Part shown: in pieces, positions 55,752 through 64,000 of the stretch | Numbering within the stretch: the stretch's first letter is position 1 | How the letters are laid out: each line of letters begins with the position of its first letter | DNA from: Wolbachia endosymbiont of Encarsia formosa | GTDB lineage: Bacteria; Pseudomonadota; Alphaproteobacteria; Rickettsiales; Anaplasmataceae | Length of the DNA stretch: 64,000 nt | Assembly (NCBI RefSeq): GCF_039540065.1 | Contig: NZ_CP154278.1 | Location: 496,001-560,000, forward strand | Reading direction: 5' to 3' | Notes under the pieces: model-generated | Databases searched by the model: none | Seen by the model: the letters and a program-made list of their open reading frames with translations, nothing else | Told to the model about the DNA's origin: nothing | Position numbers and translations under genes: made by a program

Positions 55752-56270
55752 CTACTTAGCAGCTAAAGTTAAAGAATATTGATTTCCTTCCCTTTTAGGT
55801 GCTAATTCTACTTTTGCAATATCTTCAGCGTCTCTAATTAGACGTTCTAATTTTTCCAGTCCAACTTCAGTGTTTATAAGCTCTCTCCCTCTAAATCTCA
55901 TTGTGACTTTAATTCTATGTCCATGCACAAGAAAATCCCTTGTTTGACGCAATTTTGTTTCGTAGTCGTGATCACCAATATTAGGACCCAGTTTAATTTC
56001 TTTTATAGTTAATGTTTTTTGTTTCTTTTTTGCTTCACTTGCCTTCTTTTTTGCATCATATTTTTGTCTGCTGTAATCCAGAACTTTACATACTGGAGGA
56101 GTTGAATCAGGTGCAATTTCCACCAAGTCTAGCCCGATATTATGAGCAGATGCCAAAGCTTGTTCTATTGGCACAATTCCGACCATTTCACCATTATGAT
56201 CAACTAAGCGTACCTCCTTAGCTGTGATGAATTCATTAATTCTATTTTTATTGTTTTTTTGTATCTGCAA
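55752..56270 (-). CDS. infC: Translation initiation factor IF-3
   Basis: 172 residues. The N-terminal [18 protein letters not shown] block and the C-terminal [11 protein letters not shown] and V-T-M-R-F-R-G-R-E blocks match IF-3. It helps select the initiator tRNA and start codon on the 30S subunit. The start is a TTG at 56270 and lies 23 bp inside the thrS 3' end. Unusual start codons are typical of infC because they allow autoregulation by IF-3. Confidence 0.93.
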   Translation of the reverse strand: MQIQKNNKNRINEFITAKEVRLVDHNGEMVGIVPIEQALASAHNIGLDLVEIAPDSTPPVCKVLDYSRQKYDAKKKASEAKKKQKTLTIKEIKLGPNIGDHDYETKLRQTRDFLVHGHRIKVTMRFRGRELINTEVGLEKLERLIRDAEDIAKVELAPKREGNQYSLTLAAK

Positions 56271-58185
56271 ACTTTAACTCCCTAAAACTTAAATTAATAC
56301 TTTTTAACAGCAATTCAGTAGCCTTTTCCAAAGAAAAAAACTCCTGTCTTTCCGATCCTAAATTTCTTACTGAAACAGTTTTACTTGTAACTTCATTTTT
56401 GCCTATAATCCATAATATAGGAACTTTGTTTGAACTATGCAAACGTATCTTATAACTAATTTTTTCATTGGTCAAATCAGTCTTGACTCTCACACCTTGT
56501 TCTTTTAAAACGTTGCTGATTTCTGTGGCGTAACCGTCAGCCTCATTTGTAATGGTCAGAATAGCAAGCTGTGTTGGAGCAAGCCAAACTGGAAATTTTC
56601 CTGCATAATTTTCTATTAAAATTCCAATAAAACGCTCAAAAGTTCCAAGAATTGCCCTATGTAACATGACAGGGTGATGCTTGTGCCCATCTGCTCCTAT
56701 ATAAAAAGCTTCAAGCCGCTCCGGTAAAATAAAATCAACTTGCAACGTTCCGCATTGCCAATTTCTTCCTATTGCATCTTTCAAAACAAACTCTAACTTT
56801 GGACCATAAAATGCACCTTCACCAGGGTTAAGTTTATAACTCAAGCCCGCTTTTTTCACGGCTTCAAGCAGCGCTTTTTCAGCTCTATCCCACACTTCAT
56901 CATTACCTGCTCTAATATCTGGACGGTCTGAAAATTTCACATAAATTTCATTGAATCCAAGCTCTGAATATACTTCTTTTAAAAGGTCACAAAATTTTAC
57001 AGTTTCAGAATTTACTTGTTCTTCCATACAAAAAATGTGTGCATCGTCTTGCGTAAAACCACGCACTCGCATCAGTCCGTGCAATGAGCCTGAGCTTTCA
57101 TTCCTATGGCACGTGCCAAATTCTGCCATACGCATTGGTAGATCACGATAGCTTCTGGTGTGAGAATTAAAAATCTGCACATGACAAGGGCAATTCATGG
57201 GTTTTATTGCTAGCTTTTTACTTTCAGATTCATCAATAATGAACATATTTTCACGAAACTTATCCCAATGTCCCGATTTTTCCCACAGCTCTTTGCTTAC
57301 TAAAATAGGTGTTTTTACCTCAAAGTAGCCATTGTTCATTAACTTTTTTCTGATGTAAGACTCAAGAACATTATATAAAGTATATCCCTGTTCATGCCAA
57401 AAAATCTGCCCAACAGCTTCCTCTTGAATGTGAAATAAGTCCATATCCCTAGCGATTTTGCGATGGTCGCGTTTTTCTGCTTCTTCCAGACCTTTAAGAT
57501 AAGTATTTAATTCATCCTTATTTCTCCACGCGGTGCCATATATTCGCTGCAACATTGGGCCATTAGAATCACCACGCCAGTATGCTCCTGCAACTTTCAT
57601 AAGCTTAAACGCTTTAACTCTGCCAGTTGAAGGAGAATGTGGACCGAAGCATAAGTCAACAAAATCGCCTTGCCTGTAAACAGTTAGGTTTTCACTTTCT
57701 GGTATGGAGGAAATAATTTCAACCTTATATTTTTCGTCTATACCACTAAAGAAATCAATTGCCTGCTTGCGAGTCCAAACTTCTCGAACAAATCTGTAGT
57801 TACTTTTTATAATTTCCTTCATTTTTTTTTCTATTGCAGCAAGATCGTCCGTGGTAAAGGTACGATCTGTAGCAAAATCATAGTAGAAACCATCTTGAAT
57901 TGTTGGCCCGATAGTAACCTGAATATTAGGAAAGAGTTCTTTCACTGCCTGGGCCATTATATGAGCAGCATCGTGCCTTATTATGTCCAAACCCACTTCG
58001 TCACTCAGTTGTATCACCTCTATCTCTGCATCAGATTCAATTTCACGTGAGAGATCATACAACTCACCGTTTACTTTCAATGCAACTGCTTTTTTCAAAG
58101 CATCCGGTTGTAATATATCAAAGCCAGTGACTCTACCACTGTATTCTTTTACTTTTTGTTCGGTTGAAAAGGTAACTTTTATCAT
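56248..58185 (-). CDS. thrS: Threonyl-tRNA synthetase
   Basis: 645 residues. An N-terminal TGS domain and an editing domain with [10 protein letters not shown] precede the class II core: motif 2 in [11 protein letters not shown], zinc-ligand M-N-C-P-C-H, and a C-terminal anticodon-binding domain. It charges tRNA-Thr and edits mischarged Ser. The thrS-infC order with overlap is conserved in many bacteria. Palindromic repeats lie directly upstream. Confidence 0.97.
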   Translation of the reverse strand: MIKVTFSTEQKVKEYSGRVTGFDILQPDALKKAVALKVNGELYDLSREIESDAEIEVIQLSDEVGLDIIRHDAAHIMAQAVKELFPNIQVTIGPTIQDGFYYDFATDRTFTTDDLAAIEKKMKEIIKSNYRFVREVWTRKQAIDFFSGIDEKYKVEIISSIPESENLTVYRQGDFVDLCFGPHSPSTGRVKAFKLMKVAGAYWRGDSNGPMLQRIYGTAWRNKDELNTYLKGLEEAEKRDHRKIARDMDLFHIQEEAVGQIFWHEQGYTLYNVLESYIRKKLMNNGYFEVKTPILVSKELWEKSGHWDKFRENMFIIDESESKKLAIKPMNCPCHVQIFNSHTRSYRDLPMRMAEFGTCHRNESSGSLHGLMRVRGFTQDDAHIFCMEEQVNSETVKFCDLLKEVYSELGFNEIYVKFSDRPDIRAGNDEVWDRAEKALLEAVKKAGLSYKLNPGEGAFYGPKLEFVLKDAIGRNWQCGTLQVDFILPERLEAFYIGADGHKHHPVMLHRAILGTFERFIGILIENYAGKFPVWLAPTQLAILTITNEADGYATEISNVLKEQGVRVKTDLTNEKISYKIRLHSSNKVPILWIIGKNEVTSKTVSVRNLGSERQEFFSLEKATELLLKSINLSFRELKFADTKKQ

Positions 58186-58189
58186 TCAT

Positions 58190-58275
58190 CAGACCTTTTG
58201 TCATCCCAGTGTGTGACACTGGGATCCATGTTTCTTTTTTTTCTAGATTCCAGCGTCACGCGCTGGAATGACACC
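58190..58275. repeat. Palindromic repeats upstream of thrS
   Basis: GTCATCCCAGTGTGTGACAC and CTGGGATCC are followed by GATTCCAGCGTCACGCGCTG with GAATGAC. The two halves are inverted relative to each other. They fill the gap between nuoI and thrS, so they sit in the thrS leader or promoter region. Frames across them are not genes. Confidence 0.75.
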
Positions 58276-58370
58276 AAAAGGTGAGCTACTGATCTTTCAC
58301 TTAAATAACAGTTGTACAAAGGATCTATTACATACTTGCTGTAAGAAATTTTAATTGTTGACATACCTAG

Positions 58371-58853
58371 TTAATAATACGGTCTATTCTTTTTTAACCT
58401 GAGTGCAATTGCATCTTCCCAAACTTCACCATTACGCAACAACTTTTCTTTATTGTACATTAGCTCCTCTCTTGTTTCAGTAGAAAATTCAAAGTTAGGA
58501 CCCTCCACAATTGCATCAACTGGACATGCCTCTTGGCAAAATCCGCAGTATATGCATTTTGTCATGTCAATATCATAGCGCGTGGTGCGACGACTACCGT
58601 CTTCTCTTTTCTCTGCTTCAATAACTATTGCTTGAGCAGGGCAGATAACTTCGCATAATTTACAAGCTATGCATCGTTCTTCACCGTTTGGATACCTACG
58701 CAACGCATGCTCACCACGAAACCTTGGACTTAAAGGGCCCTTCTCCATAGGATACCTTAAAGTAACCTTTGACTTAAACATATATTTTAATGTAATAACA
58801 AACCCTTTAATTAACTCTACAAAAGACCAATACCAAGCTAATTTCTTAAGCAT
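58371..58853 (-). CDS. nuoI: NADH-quinone oxidoreductase subunit I
   Basis: 160 residues. Two ferredoxin-type [4Fe-4S] motifs, [12 protein letters not shown] near residue 61 and [12 protein letters not shown] near residue 100, identify NuoI. It bridges the peripheral arm to the membrane arm of complex I. It is separated from all other nuo genes. ATG at 58853, with divergent mnmE 200 bp away. Confidence 0.96.
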   Translation of the reverse strand: MLKKLAWYWSFVELIKGFVITLKYMFKSKVTLRYPMEKGPLSPRFRGEHALRRYPNGEERCIACKLCEVICPAQAIVIEAEKREDGSRRTTRYDIDMTKCIYCGFCQEACPVDAIVEGPNFEFSTETREELMYNKEKLLRNGEVWEDAIALRLKKNRPYY

Positions 58854-59056
58854 AAAATATTTAAAATCTATGTTGATAATTATAAATCATATTATCAGTT
58901 TTCAAAATAAATATTTTCACCTGAGTGACCTTTACAGTTTTTTATATAATGTATTTATTAATATGATATTACTATAAACTAGCAAGATGGATAAAAATTT
59001 TGAATATTTTCAAATTAGGTATTTTGGTTTCTTAAATTGCTAAGTAGTTTATATAA

Positions 59057-60385
59057 ATGACAAACACAAATGAAACTATTTTCGCTTTATCGACCCTATT
59101 GGGTAAGTCAGGAGTTGCAGTAATCAGAATTTCAGGCAACTACGCGCTTAAAGCTTTAAATCATTTTCATATTAAGAAAGAAATTAAACCAAGATTTGCT
59201 ACTTTAGTTGATCTATATGATGATTCCAATCAATTGATAGATAATGGAATAATCATCTATTTCCCTGCTCCAAACAGTTTCACTGGCGAGGACGTTATAG
59301 AGTTACAAGTGCATGGAAGCAAGGCAGTCATAAAAATCATCTTGGAGGAATTATCAAAAATTTTTGTTATGGCCAGGCCTGGAGAATTCTCACTTAGGGC
59401 TTTTCTAAATGGTAAATTTGACTTAACGCAAATAGAAGGGATTGCAGACTTAATTGATGCTGAGACGAAAATGCAAGCTAAACAAGCGATTAAGCAGATA
59501 TCGGGAGAATTGGAGAGACTATACAGCAATTGGAGACAAAGATTAATAACGATACAATCCAAAATCGAAGCATATATAGACTTTCCAGAGGACATTTGGG
59601 CAGAAAAAAGTGAATTGAAAAAAATTAATAATGAAGTGCAATCTCTCGTGCAGTTGATACAAGAGCATTTAAATGATAATAGACGGGGCGAAAGGTTGCG
59701 TGAGGGCTTACATATTGTAATAACTGGTGAACCAAATGTCGGTAAATCAACTCTGTTTAATTTCTTAGCCAAGCGTGATATTGCTATTGTTTCTGAATAT
59801 GCAGGCACAACAAGAGACGTGCTTGAAGCTCATATTGACATTGGCGGATACCCAATCATTCTCTCTGATACTGCTGGAATTCGTGAGAGTTCAGACCCGA
59901 TAGAATCAGAAGGCATAAGTCGAGCAAAAAAGAGGTCTTTTGAAGCTGATCTAAGAATAGAACTATTTCCTTTTGAACAACGTTATAATATCAATTGCAA
60001 CGTTGTAAATAGCGATACTATTTATGTATTGAGCAAAGCTGACGATGCAATTAATGACAGAAATATACTGATTGGCGGTGTAGATTTTCTACATATTTCT
60101 ATTTTAAAGGAAATAGGTACAAACAAGTTGATCTCTCTCATAAAAAAGAAGGCAGAGGAAAAATTTGGGCATGATAGAGACACTCCTGTGATTACTCGGC
60201 AAAGGCATAGGAGTCACATGCAGAAAGCACTGGAACATTTACAACGTTTTAATATCGATAATCCAATTGAGTTGATATCTGAAGACTTGAGGCTTGCTGC
60301 ATTTGAACTTGGTGCAGTGATTGGAATTATTAATGTTGAGGAAATATTGGACAGTATATTTAGCAACTTTTGCGTGGGCAAGTAA
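59057..60385 (+). CDS. mnmE: tRNA modification GTPase MnmE
   Basis: 442 residues. The formyl-THF-binding N-terminal domain ([18 protein letters not shown]) is followed by a helical domain with an inserted G domain: G1 G-E-P-N-V-G-K-S-T near residue 224, G3 D-T-A-G. The C-terminus F-C-V-G-K carries the catalytic Cys (usually C-I-G-K). With MnmG it modifies U34 of some tRNAs. The G4 motif is S-K-A-D rather than N-K-x-D, a slight deviation. Confidence 0.95.
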   Translation: MTNTNETIFALSTLLGKSGVAVIRISGNYALKALNHFHIKKEIKPRFATLVDLYDDSNQLIDNGIIIYFPAPNSFTGEDVIELQVHGSKAVIKIILEELSKIFVMARPGEFSLRAFLNGKFDLTQIEGIADLIDAETKMQAKQAIKQISGELERLYSNWRQRLITIQSKIEAYIDFPEDIWAEKSELKKINNEVQSLVQLIQEHLNDNRRGERLREGLHIVITGEPNVGKSTLFNFLAKRDIAIVSEYAGTTRDVLEAHIDIGGYPIILSDTAGIRESSDPIESEGISRAKKRSFEADLRIELFPFEQRYNINCNVVNSDTIYVLSKADDAINDRNILIGGVDFLHISILKEIGTNKLISLIKKKAEEKFGHDRDTPVITRQRHRSHMQKALEHLQRFNIDNPIELISEDLRLAAFELGAVIGIINVEEILDSIFSNFCVGK

Positions 60386-60432
60386 AGCTTTTATAGATTG
60401 CTTAAAATCAAATATTGTGATAGAAAAGAAAT

Positions 60433-60520
60433 GGACGGATGGCCGAGCGGTTTAAGGCACCAGTCTTGAAAACTGACGTACGTGATGAGCGTACCATGGG
60501 TTCGAATCCCATTCCGTCCG
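60433..60520 (+). tRNA. tRNA-Ser (TGA)
   Basis: An 88-nt class II cloverleaf with acceptor GGACGGA/TCCGTCC and discriminator G. The anticodon is TGA in the loop CTTGAAA. A long variable arm (CGTACGTGATGAGCGTACC) and T-loop GTTCGAATC are present. CCA is not encoded. It lies between mnmE and the reductase gene. Confidence 0.95.
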
Positions 60521-60688
60521 CACATCATCTCGCTACGATAGCTGATTTTTAGAGCTTATTTGGACTATGTGGTTCATAACTCTGGAAATCTTATCTAATC
60601 TAGCCACATCTTTTAAAAATACATCCCTTTGTAAATTGACCTTGTTAGCAAAGAAAGCTAATATCTATAAATAGATCACCATCTGAAT

Positions 60689-61699
60689 ATGGAAACCGAT
60701 ATCGTAATAATAGGTGCAGGGCCTGTTGGAATATTCACTGCTTTTCAAGTGGGAATGCTTGATATGAGATGTCATATAATAGATGTTTTGGATCAAGCAG
60801 GAGGACAATGCACAGCTCTTTACCCAGAAAAGCCAATATATGATATACCTGGTTATCCTGTAATTACTGCCCAAAAATTAATTGAGCAATTAATGGAGCA
60901 AGCTTCACCATTTGAGCCTGTTTACCATTTAAGTAAAAAAGTGGAAAAGATTTCGAATAACGGAAGTGAAAACTTTACTGTCATAACGAGCATAGGTACA
61001 GAGGTAAAATGTAAAGCTGTTATTGTTGCTGCAGGTAACGGAATGTTTGAACCTAACCGTCCACCCTTAAGTGGTATATTAGAATATGAAAATCAATCTG
61101 TATTTTACAGTGTAAATAAAATTTCTGATTTTCAGGACAAAACTATAGTCATTGCAGGGGGGGGTGATTCTGCAGCTGATTGGACTGTAGAACTTTCTAA
61201 AGTTGCAAAGAAAATTTATGTGATACATAGAAGAAAGGAATTTCGCTGCACTCCTGAAACTAGAAATAAATTAGAATCACTTGAAAATGATGGAAAGATA
61301 GAACTGGTAGTGCCATATCAATTACACAAACTAGCAGGAAGTAATGGGCAGTTGAGCGCAGTGATAGTAAAAAACATTGCTTCTAAGGAAGAAAAAGAAA
61401 TATCCGCTGATTTTTTGCTGCCATTTTTTGGATTGTCAATGAATCTTGGGCCAATAAACAATTGGGGTATAGAGTTAGAACATGGCAGCATAGTTGTTGA
61501 TCCGACTACCTTAAAAACCAGTAGAGATAGAATATACGCAATCGGAGATATAGCTACTTATGCCGGTAAACTAAAGTTGATACTAAATGGTTTTGCTGAG
61601 AGCGCCATGGCTTGTTATGACATATACAAAGTAATCCACAACTCTCCAGTCAATTTTCAATATTCAACTTCAAAGGGAATTCATGGAAATAAAGAGTAA
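60689..61699 (+). CDS. Ferredoxin-NADP reductase, thioredoxin-reductase-like type (FNR2/YumC)
   Basis: 336 residues. FAD-binding G-A-G-P-V-G-I-F near residue 9 and NAD(P)-binding G-G-G-D-S-A-A-D-W near residue 157 are in the TrxR-like order. G-G-Q-C-T-A-L-Y-P near residue 38 replaces the redox CxxC, which excludes thioredoxin reductase and matches the FNR type 2 group. It would reduce ferredoxin or flavodoxin for iron-sulfur assembly and other syntheses. Intact. A dispersed repeat follows. Confidence 0.88.
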   Translation: METDIVIIGAGPVGIFTAFQVGMLDMRCHIIDVLDQAGGQCTALYPEKPIYDIPGYPVITAQKLIEQLMEQASPFEPVYHLSKKVEKISNNGSENFTVITSIGTEVKCKAVIVAAGNGMFEPNRPPLSGILEYENQSVFYSVNKISDFQDKTIVIAGGGDSAADWTVELSKVAKKIYVIHRRKEFRCTPETRNKLESLENDGKIELVVPYQLHKLAGSNGQLSAVIVKNIASKEEKEISADFLLPFFGLSMNLGPINNWGIELEHGSIVVDPTTLKTSRDRIYAIGDIATYAGKLKLILNGFAESAMACYDIYKVIHNSPVNFQYSTSKGIHGNKE

Positions 61700-61771
61700 G
61701 GACATTCATGAGCCTGCATGCAGTTACCTCAAGCATAAGTGAATACAAAGGAAAAAGATTACTTTAAAGAT

Positions 61772-62049
61772 TCTCCCAACTCCCTTATTATGATAATAAG
61801 AGTATTTATCCTTGTTTTTGACCTGCAGGCTCAATGACAAAATTCAGTAAAAAAAACTCAGATATTTATTGGCAAATTACACAAAAATTATAGCGGCTAC
61901 ATGTTTTTTAAATTTTTTCTACTTCAGCCAAAACACGCTTGTTAGCACATTATCAATTTACATTATTATAGGGTCAAAACTCGTCACACGGGGATTCTTT
62001 TGCCTTTTTTCTTCATTTGGTAAGTTTCTTAATACTTGTAACTAAAGCT
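61772..62049 (+). repeat. Dispersed repeat of about 250 bp, copy C
   Basis: The third copy, in the same orientation as copy B. It shares AGAGTATTTATCCTTG, TTGACCTGCAGGCTCAAT, ATTTATTGGCAAATTACAC, CACGCTTGTTAGCACATTA and the 3' end TTCTTAATACTTGTAACTAA. It is closest to copy A in the 5' half. It sits between the FNR gene and a palindromic cluster that precedes the terminase gene. Confidence 0.75.
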
Positions 62050-62054
62050 TAAGG

Positions 62055-62290
62055 CCAGCACTTGATGCTGGAATCCAGAAATCTTTTGAGCACAAAAGTT
62101 ATGCTAGGTTTTTGTTGGTAAGAAACCAGTGTCAGCTACTCGGATGACACCAAAGGGGCACTTGGATAGAGGCTACTTGAATAACACCATCATAAGGTGA
62201 ACCAGTGTCAAGCACTGGAATGACAAGGAAAGGGCTACTTGGATGACAAGAAAAAGGACGCTGAGATGACACCAAAGAGGCTGACACCAC
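62055..62290. repeat. Palindromic repeats upstream of the terminase gene
   Basis: Repeated units include CAGCACTTGATGCTGGAATC, CAGTGTCAGCTACTCGG, ACCAGTGTCAAGCACTGG and GGCTACTTGGATGAC. The region 61700-62327 has no credible gene; the minus-strand frame at 62132-62329 translates the repeats. Confidence 0.75.
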
Positions 62291-62327
62291 CATAAAGTAA
62301 ATTCCACTAACACTATAGGAGACTAAC

Positions 62328-63761
62328 ATGAACTTTTTAAAATTTATCGAACTATGCTTTCAAACGGTAATGCCGTGGTGTGAGTATAACAATTATCAGT
62401 ATGTAAAAGTTATAGCAGACAGGCTTGAAGCAGCAAGTGTTGGCGAAGTGAAGCGAATAATATTCAATATGCCTCCGCGCTCGATGAAGTCTATGTGCGT
62501 GAGTGTTGCATGGCCCGCATGGATACTTGGTAATCAGCCAACCGCAAGAATAATAGTTGCAAGTTATTCTCAGCGGCTTAGCGAAAAGCATTCGCTCGAC
62601 ACCAGGTGCGTAATGCAATCTAGTTGGTATAAAGCGCTATTTTCAGAGGTAGAACTATGCAAAGACCAGAACACTAAATACAAATTTCAAACAGTACAGA
62701 GAGGATGCAGGATTGCAACGTCAGTTGGAGGAACATTGACTGGTGAAGGTGGAGATTTTATCGTCGTGTATGATCCACTGAGTTCCTCTCAAGCTTTGAG
62801 CGAGACGTTTAGAAAACGTGCCACAAATTGGTTTGATCAGACTTTAGTAACTAGGCTCAATAATAGAAAAAAAGGAGTTATTGTTGTTGTAATGCACAGA
62901 CTACATCAGGAGGATTTAACCGGGCATCTTCTTTCCAAACCGAAAAATATATGGCATCACGTTTGTTTGCCAATGATTTCTGAAAATAAGGAGATTATCT
63001 ATTCAATCAAAAGATCAATTATCCCTTCTCCTGTTCCTATTATTCAAGTAACTACAAATGAGTGCAAAAGCTCAACAGGCGCTACATCTTCAAGGATTTT
63101 ATACTTAAAAAAGGAAGGTAAGCTGCTATATCCCCTAGATGGAGGAGAAATTGAAATGATAAAGGCTGAACTTGGGAGCTATGCTTTTGCTGCTCAATAT
63201 CAACAAAGTCCTCTACCGCTTTCAAGTGGTATAATTAAGCAAGAGTGGTTAAAACGCTATAGAAATTTTCCTGACAATCTCTCACATATAACACAAAGCT
63301 GGGATACTGCAGTTTCAACAGGAGATTCAAGTGGCTTTAGTGTCTGCACTACCTGGACAAAGGTAGATAATAAGTTTTATTTACTAGATGTGTATCGTGC
63401 AAAGCTTGAGTATCCAAAACTTAAAGAACAAGTTCTATCACTAGCTGCAAGTTGGAAGCCACACGCAATTCTAATCGAAGCAAAGACAAGCGGTCAACAA
63501 TTGATTCAAGAGCTAAAGGCAATACCTATTATCGGAATAGTGCCTCATAACAGTAAAATCGCTCGATTACACCAGATTGTTCCGATAATAGAATCTGGCA
63601 AGGTTTTTCTGCCGCATCAAGCAACATGGCTCAGCGATTTTGAGTATGAAATTTTAATGTTCCCAGAAACCCGCCATGACGATCAAGTAGACAGCACTGT
63701 GCAATATCTTCAGTGGATGAGAGATAGTAGTTCTCGAACCGCAGCTATACGGACATTGTGA
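62328..63761 (+). CDS. Phage-type terminase large subunit (WO-phage-like)
   Basis: 477 residues. The ATPase part has P-P-R-S-M-K-S as a Walker A-like motif near residue 49 and a Walker B-like I-V-V-Y-D-P near residue 146. The C-terminal nuclease half shows a D in S-W-D-T-A-V-S near residue 324, E in I-L-I-E-A-K-T-S-G near 386 and D in R-H-D-D-Q-V-D-S near 450, fitting the RNase-H-like nuclease. It cuts and packages phage DNA. A leader GGAG precedes the ATG. No portal or capsid gene is visible in the window, but the right-hand neighbours are not seen. Confidence 0.9.
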   Translation: MNFLKFIELCFQTVMPWCEYNNYQYVKVIADRLEAASVGEVKRIIFNMPPRSMKSMCVSVAWPAWILGNQPTARIIVASYSQRLSEKHSLDTRCVMQSSWYKALFSEVELCKDQNTKYKFQTVQRGCRIATSVGGTLTGEGGDFIVVYDPLSSSQALSETFRKRATNWFDQTLVTRLNNRKKGVIVVVMHRLHQEDLTGHLLSKPKNIWHHVCLPMISENKEIIYSIKRSIIPSPVPIIQVTTNECKSSTGATSSRILYLKKEGKLLYPLDGGEIEMIKAELGSYAFAAQYQQSPLPLSSGIIKQEWLKRYRNFPDNLSHITQSWDTAVSTGDSSGFSVCTTWTKVDNKFYLLDVYRAKLEYPKLKEQVLSLAASWKPHAILIEAKTSGQQLIQELKAIPIIGIVPHNSKIARLHQIVPIIESGKVFLPHQATWLSDFEYEILMFPETRHDDQVDSTVQYLQWMRDSSSRTAAIRTL

Positions 63762-63882
63762 TTCAAGAGGCAATAATTTGCTACCCACAATTTCGATTAT
63801 AAGCTCATTTAAAATAAATATTGATTTCTTATATTAATTATTTAAAAATTAAAATAAATTATTTAAGATTAGGGTAAAAATT

Positions 63883-64000
63883 ATGACAATAAATTATCAG
63901 CAGTGGCGGGAAGTATTAAGTACGGTTAATAGTGATAATAAATTAGATAAAAGGAACGTAATTGAAAAAGTAAAAGAAGAGCTAAAGGCAAGCAATGAAG
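63883..64000 (+). CDS. 5' end of an unrecognised gene, cut by the window edge
   Basis: From ATG 63883, with AGGG about 8 bases upstream, 39 codons run to the window edge: M-T-I-N-Y-Q-Q-W-R-E-V-L, then a Lys/Glu-rich helix V-I-E-K-V-K-E-E-L-K. This opening resembles the N-termini of Wolbachia ankyrin-repeat proteins, but no repeat is visible yet, so the family remains open. Location beside a phage-type gene is compatible with that guess. Confidence 0.5.
   Translation, partial: MTINYQQWREVLSTVNSDNKLDKRNVIEKVKEELKASNE

Noticed and set aside
58182-58364. 60-codon minus-strand frame upstream of thrS
   Set aside because: Its C-terminal part is a palindromic repeat (D-P-S-V-T-H-W-D-D) and it occupies the thrS leader.
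62132-62329. 65-codon minus-strand frame before the terminase
   Set aside because: Consists of translated palindromic repeats (S-S-P-F-L-V-I-P-V-L-D-T) with no ribosome site.

Overview
The window is a piece of a Wolbachia chromosome (Alphaproteobacteria, Rickettsiales, Anaplasmataceae). The best single marker is an intact Wsp surface antigen gene at 21585-22259. The rest fits: AT-rich DNA, scattered complex I genes, several decayed insertion sequences, abundant short palindromic repeats, an orphan WO-phage-type terminase, and many genes without recognisable relatives. The IS load and phage-type gene suggest an arthropod-associated strain. I do not assign a supergroup.

Layout. 1-8535: 3' part of a redoxin gene, tmk, a membrane-protein pseudogene split by an IS5-family element with a 9-bp target duplication, initiator tRNA-Met, a ComEC-type protein, a coiled-coil membrane protein, a pseudouridine synthase and dgkA. 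8536-10677: a graveyard with an IS4-type remnant (terminal inverted repeats visible) and an IS982-type fragment. 10678-19156: tldD broken by one in-frame TAG, tRNA-Leu, two small membrane proteins around a dispersed repeat, folC-mlaC, a 6S-like RNA with a good promoter, coq10/ratA, dsbA, an O-methyltransferase and a GST. 19220-27097: 4.5S RNA, dnaX-ybaB, wsp, rpoH, an IalB-like gene, dnaN, truA and recA. 27293-28359: decayed IS256-type element. 28415-33872: carB, a short-chain dehydrogenase, a YihY-type membrane protein and a VirB2/TrbC-like pilin gene with a terminator. 33873-38288: lineage-specific proteins, a GIY-YIG pseudogene and dense palindromic repeats. 38359-44197: ruvAB, cytochrome c, a hydrolase and a UvrD-type helicase. 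44409-51305: nuoJKLMN-birA-ccmD-ccmE, apparently one transcription unit. 51376-53847: four unrecognised minus-strand genes, including a protein built almost entirely of 12-residue repeats and a tandem pair sharing a C-terminal tail. 54012-61699: tRNA-Ala, tRNA-Lys, nuoF, thrS-infC, nuoI, mnmE, tRNA-Ser and a ferredoxin-NADP reductase. 61700-64000: repeats, the terminase gene and the start of one more gene.

Functional picture. Complex I subunits occur in three separated places (nuoJKLMN, nuoF, nuoI) and sit with ccmDE, a membrane cytochrome c and a Coq10-type protein, so respiration is prominent. Replication and repair are represented by dnaX, dnaN, recA, ruvAB and a UvrD helicase. MlaC, DsbA, Wsp, an IalB-like protein and a VirB2-like pilin form an envelope and host-interface set.

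The most unusual signals are: short palindromic repeats inserted in frame into dnaX and birA; a roughly 250-bp dispersed repeat in three copies; the 12-residue-repeat protein with its neighbours; a 93-bp in-frame tandem duplication in a lineage-specific protein; direct repeats flanking a GIY-YIG remnant; and two genes each interrupted by one in-frame TAG. I see no CRISPR array, no rRNA and no clear defence island.
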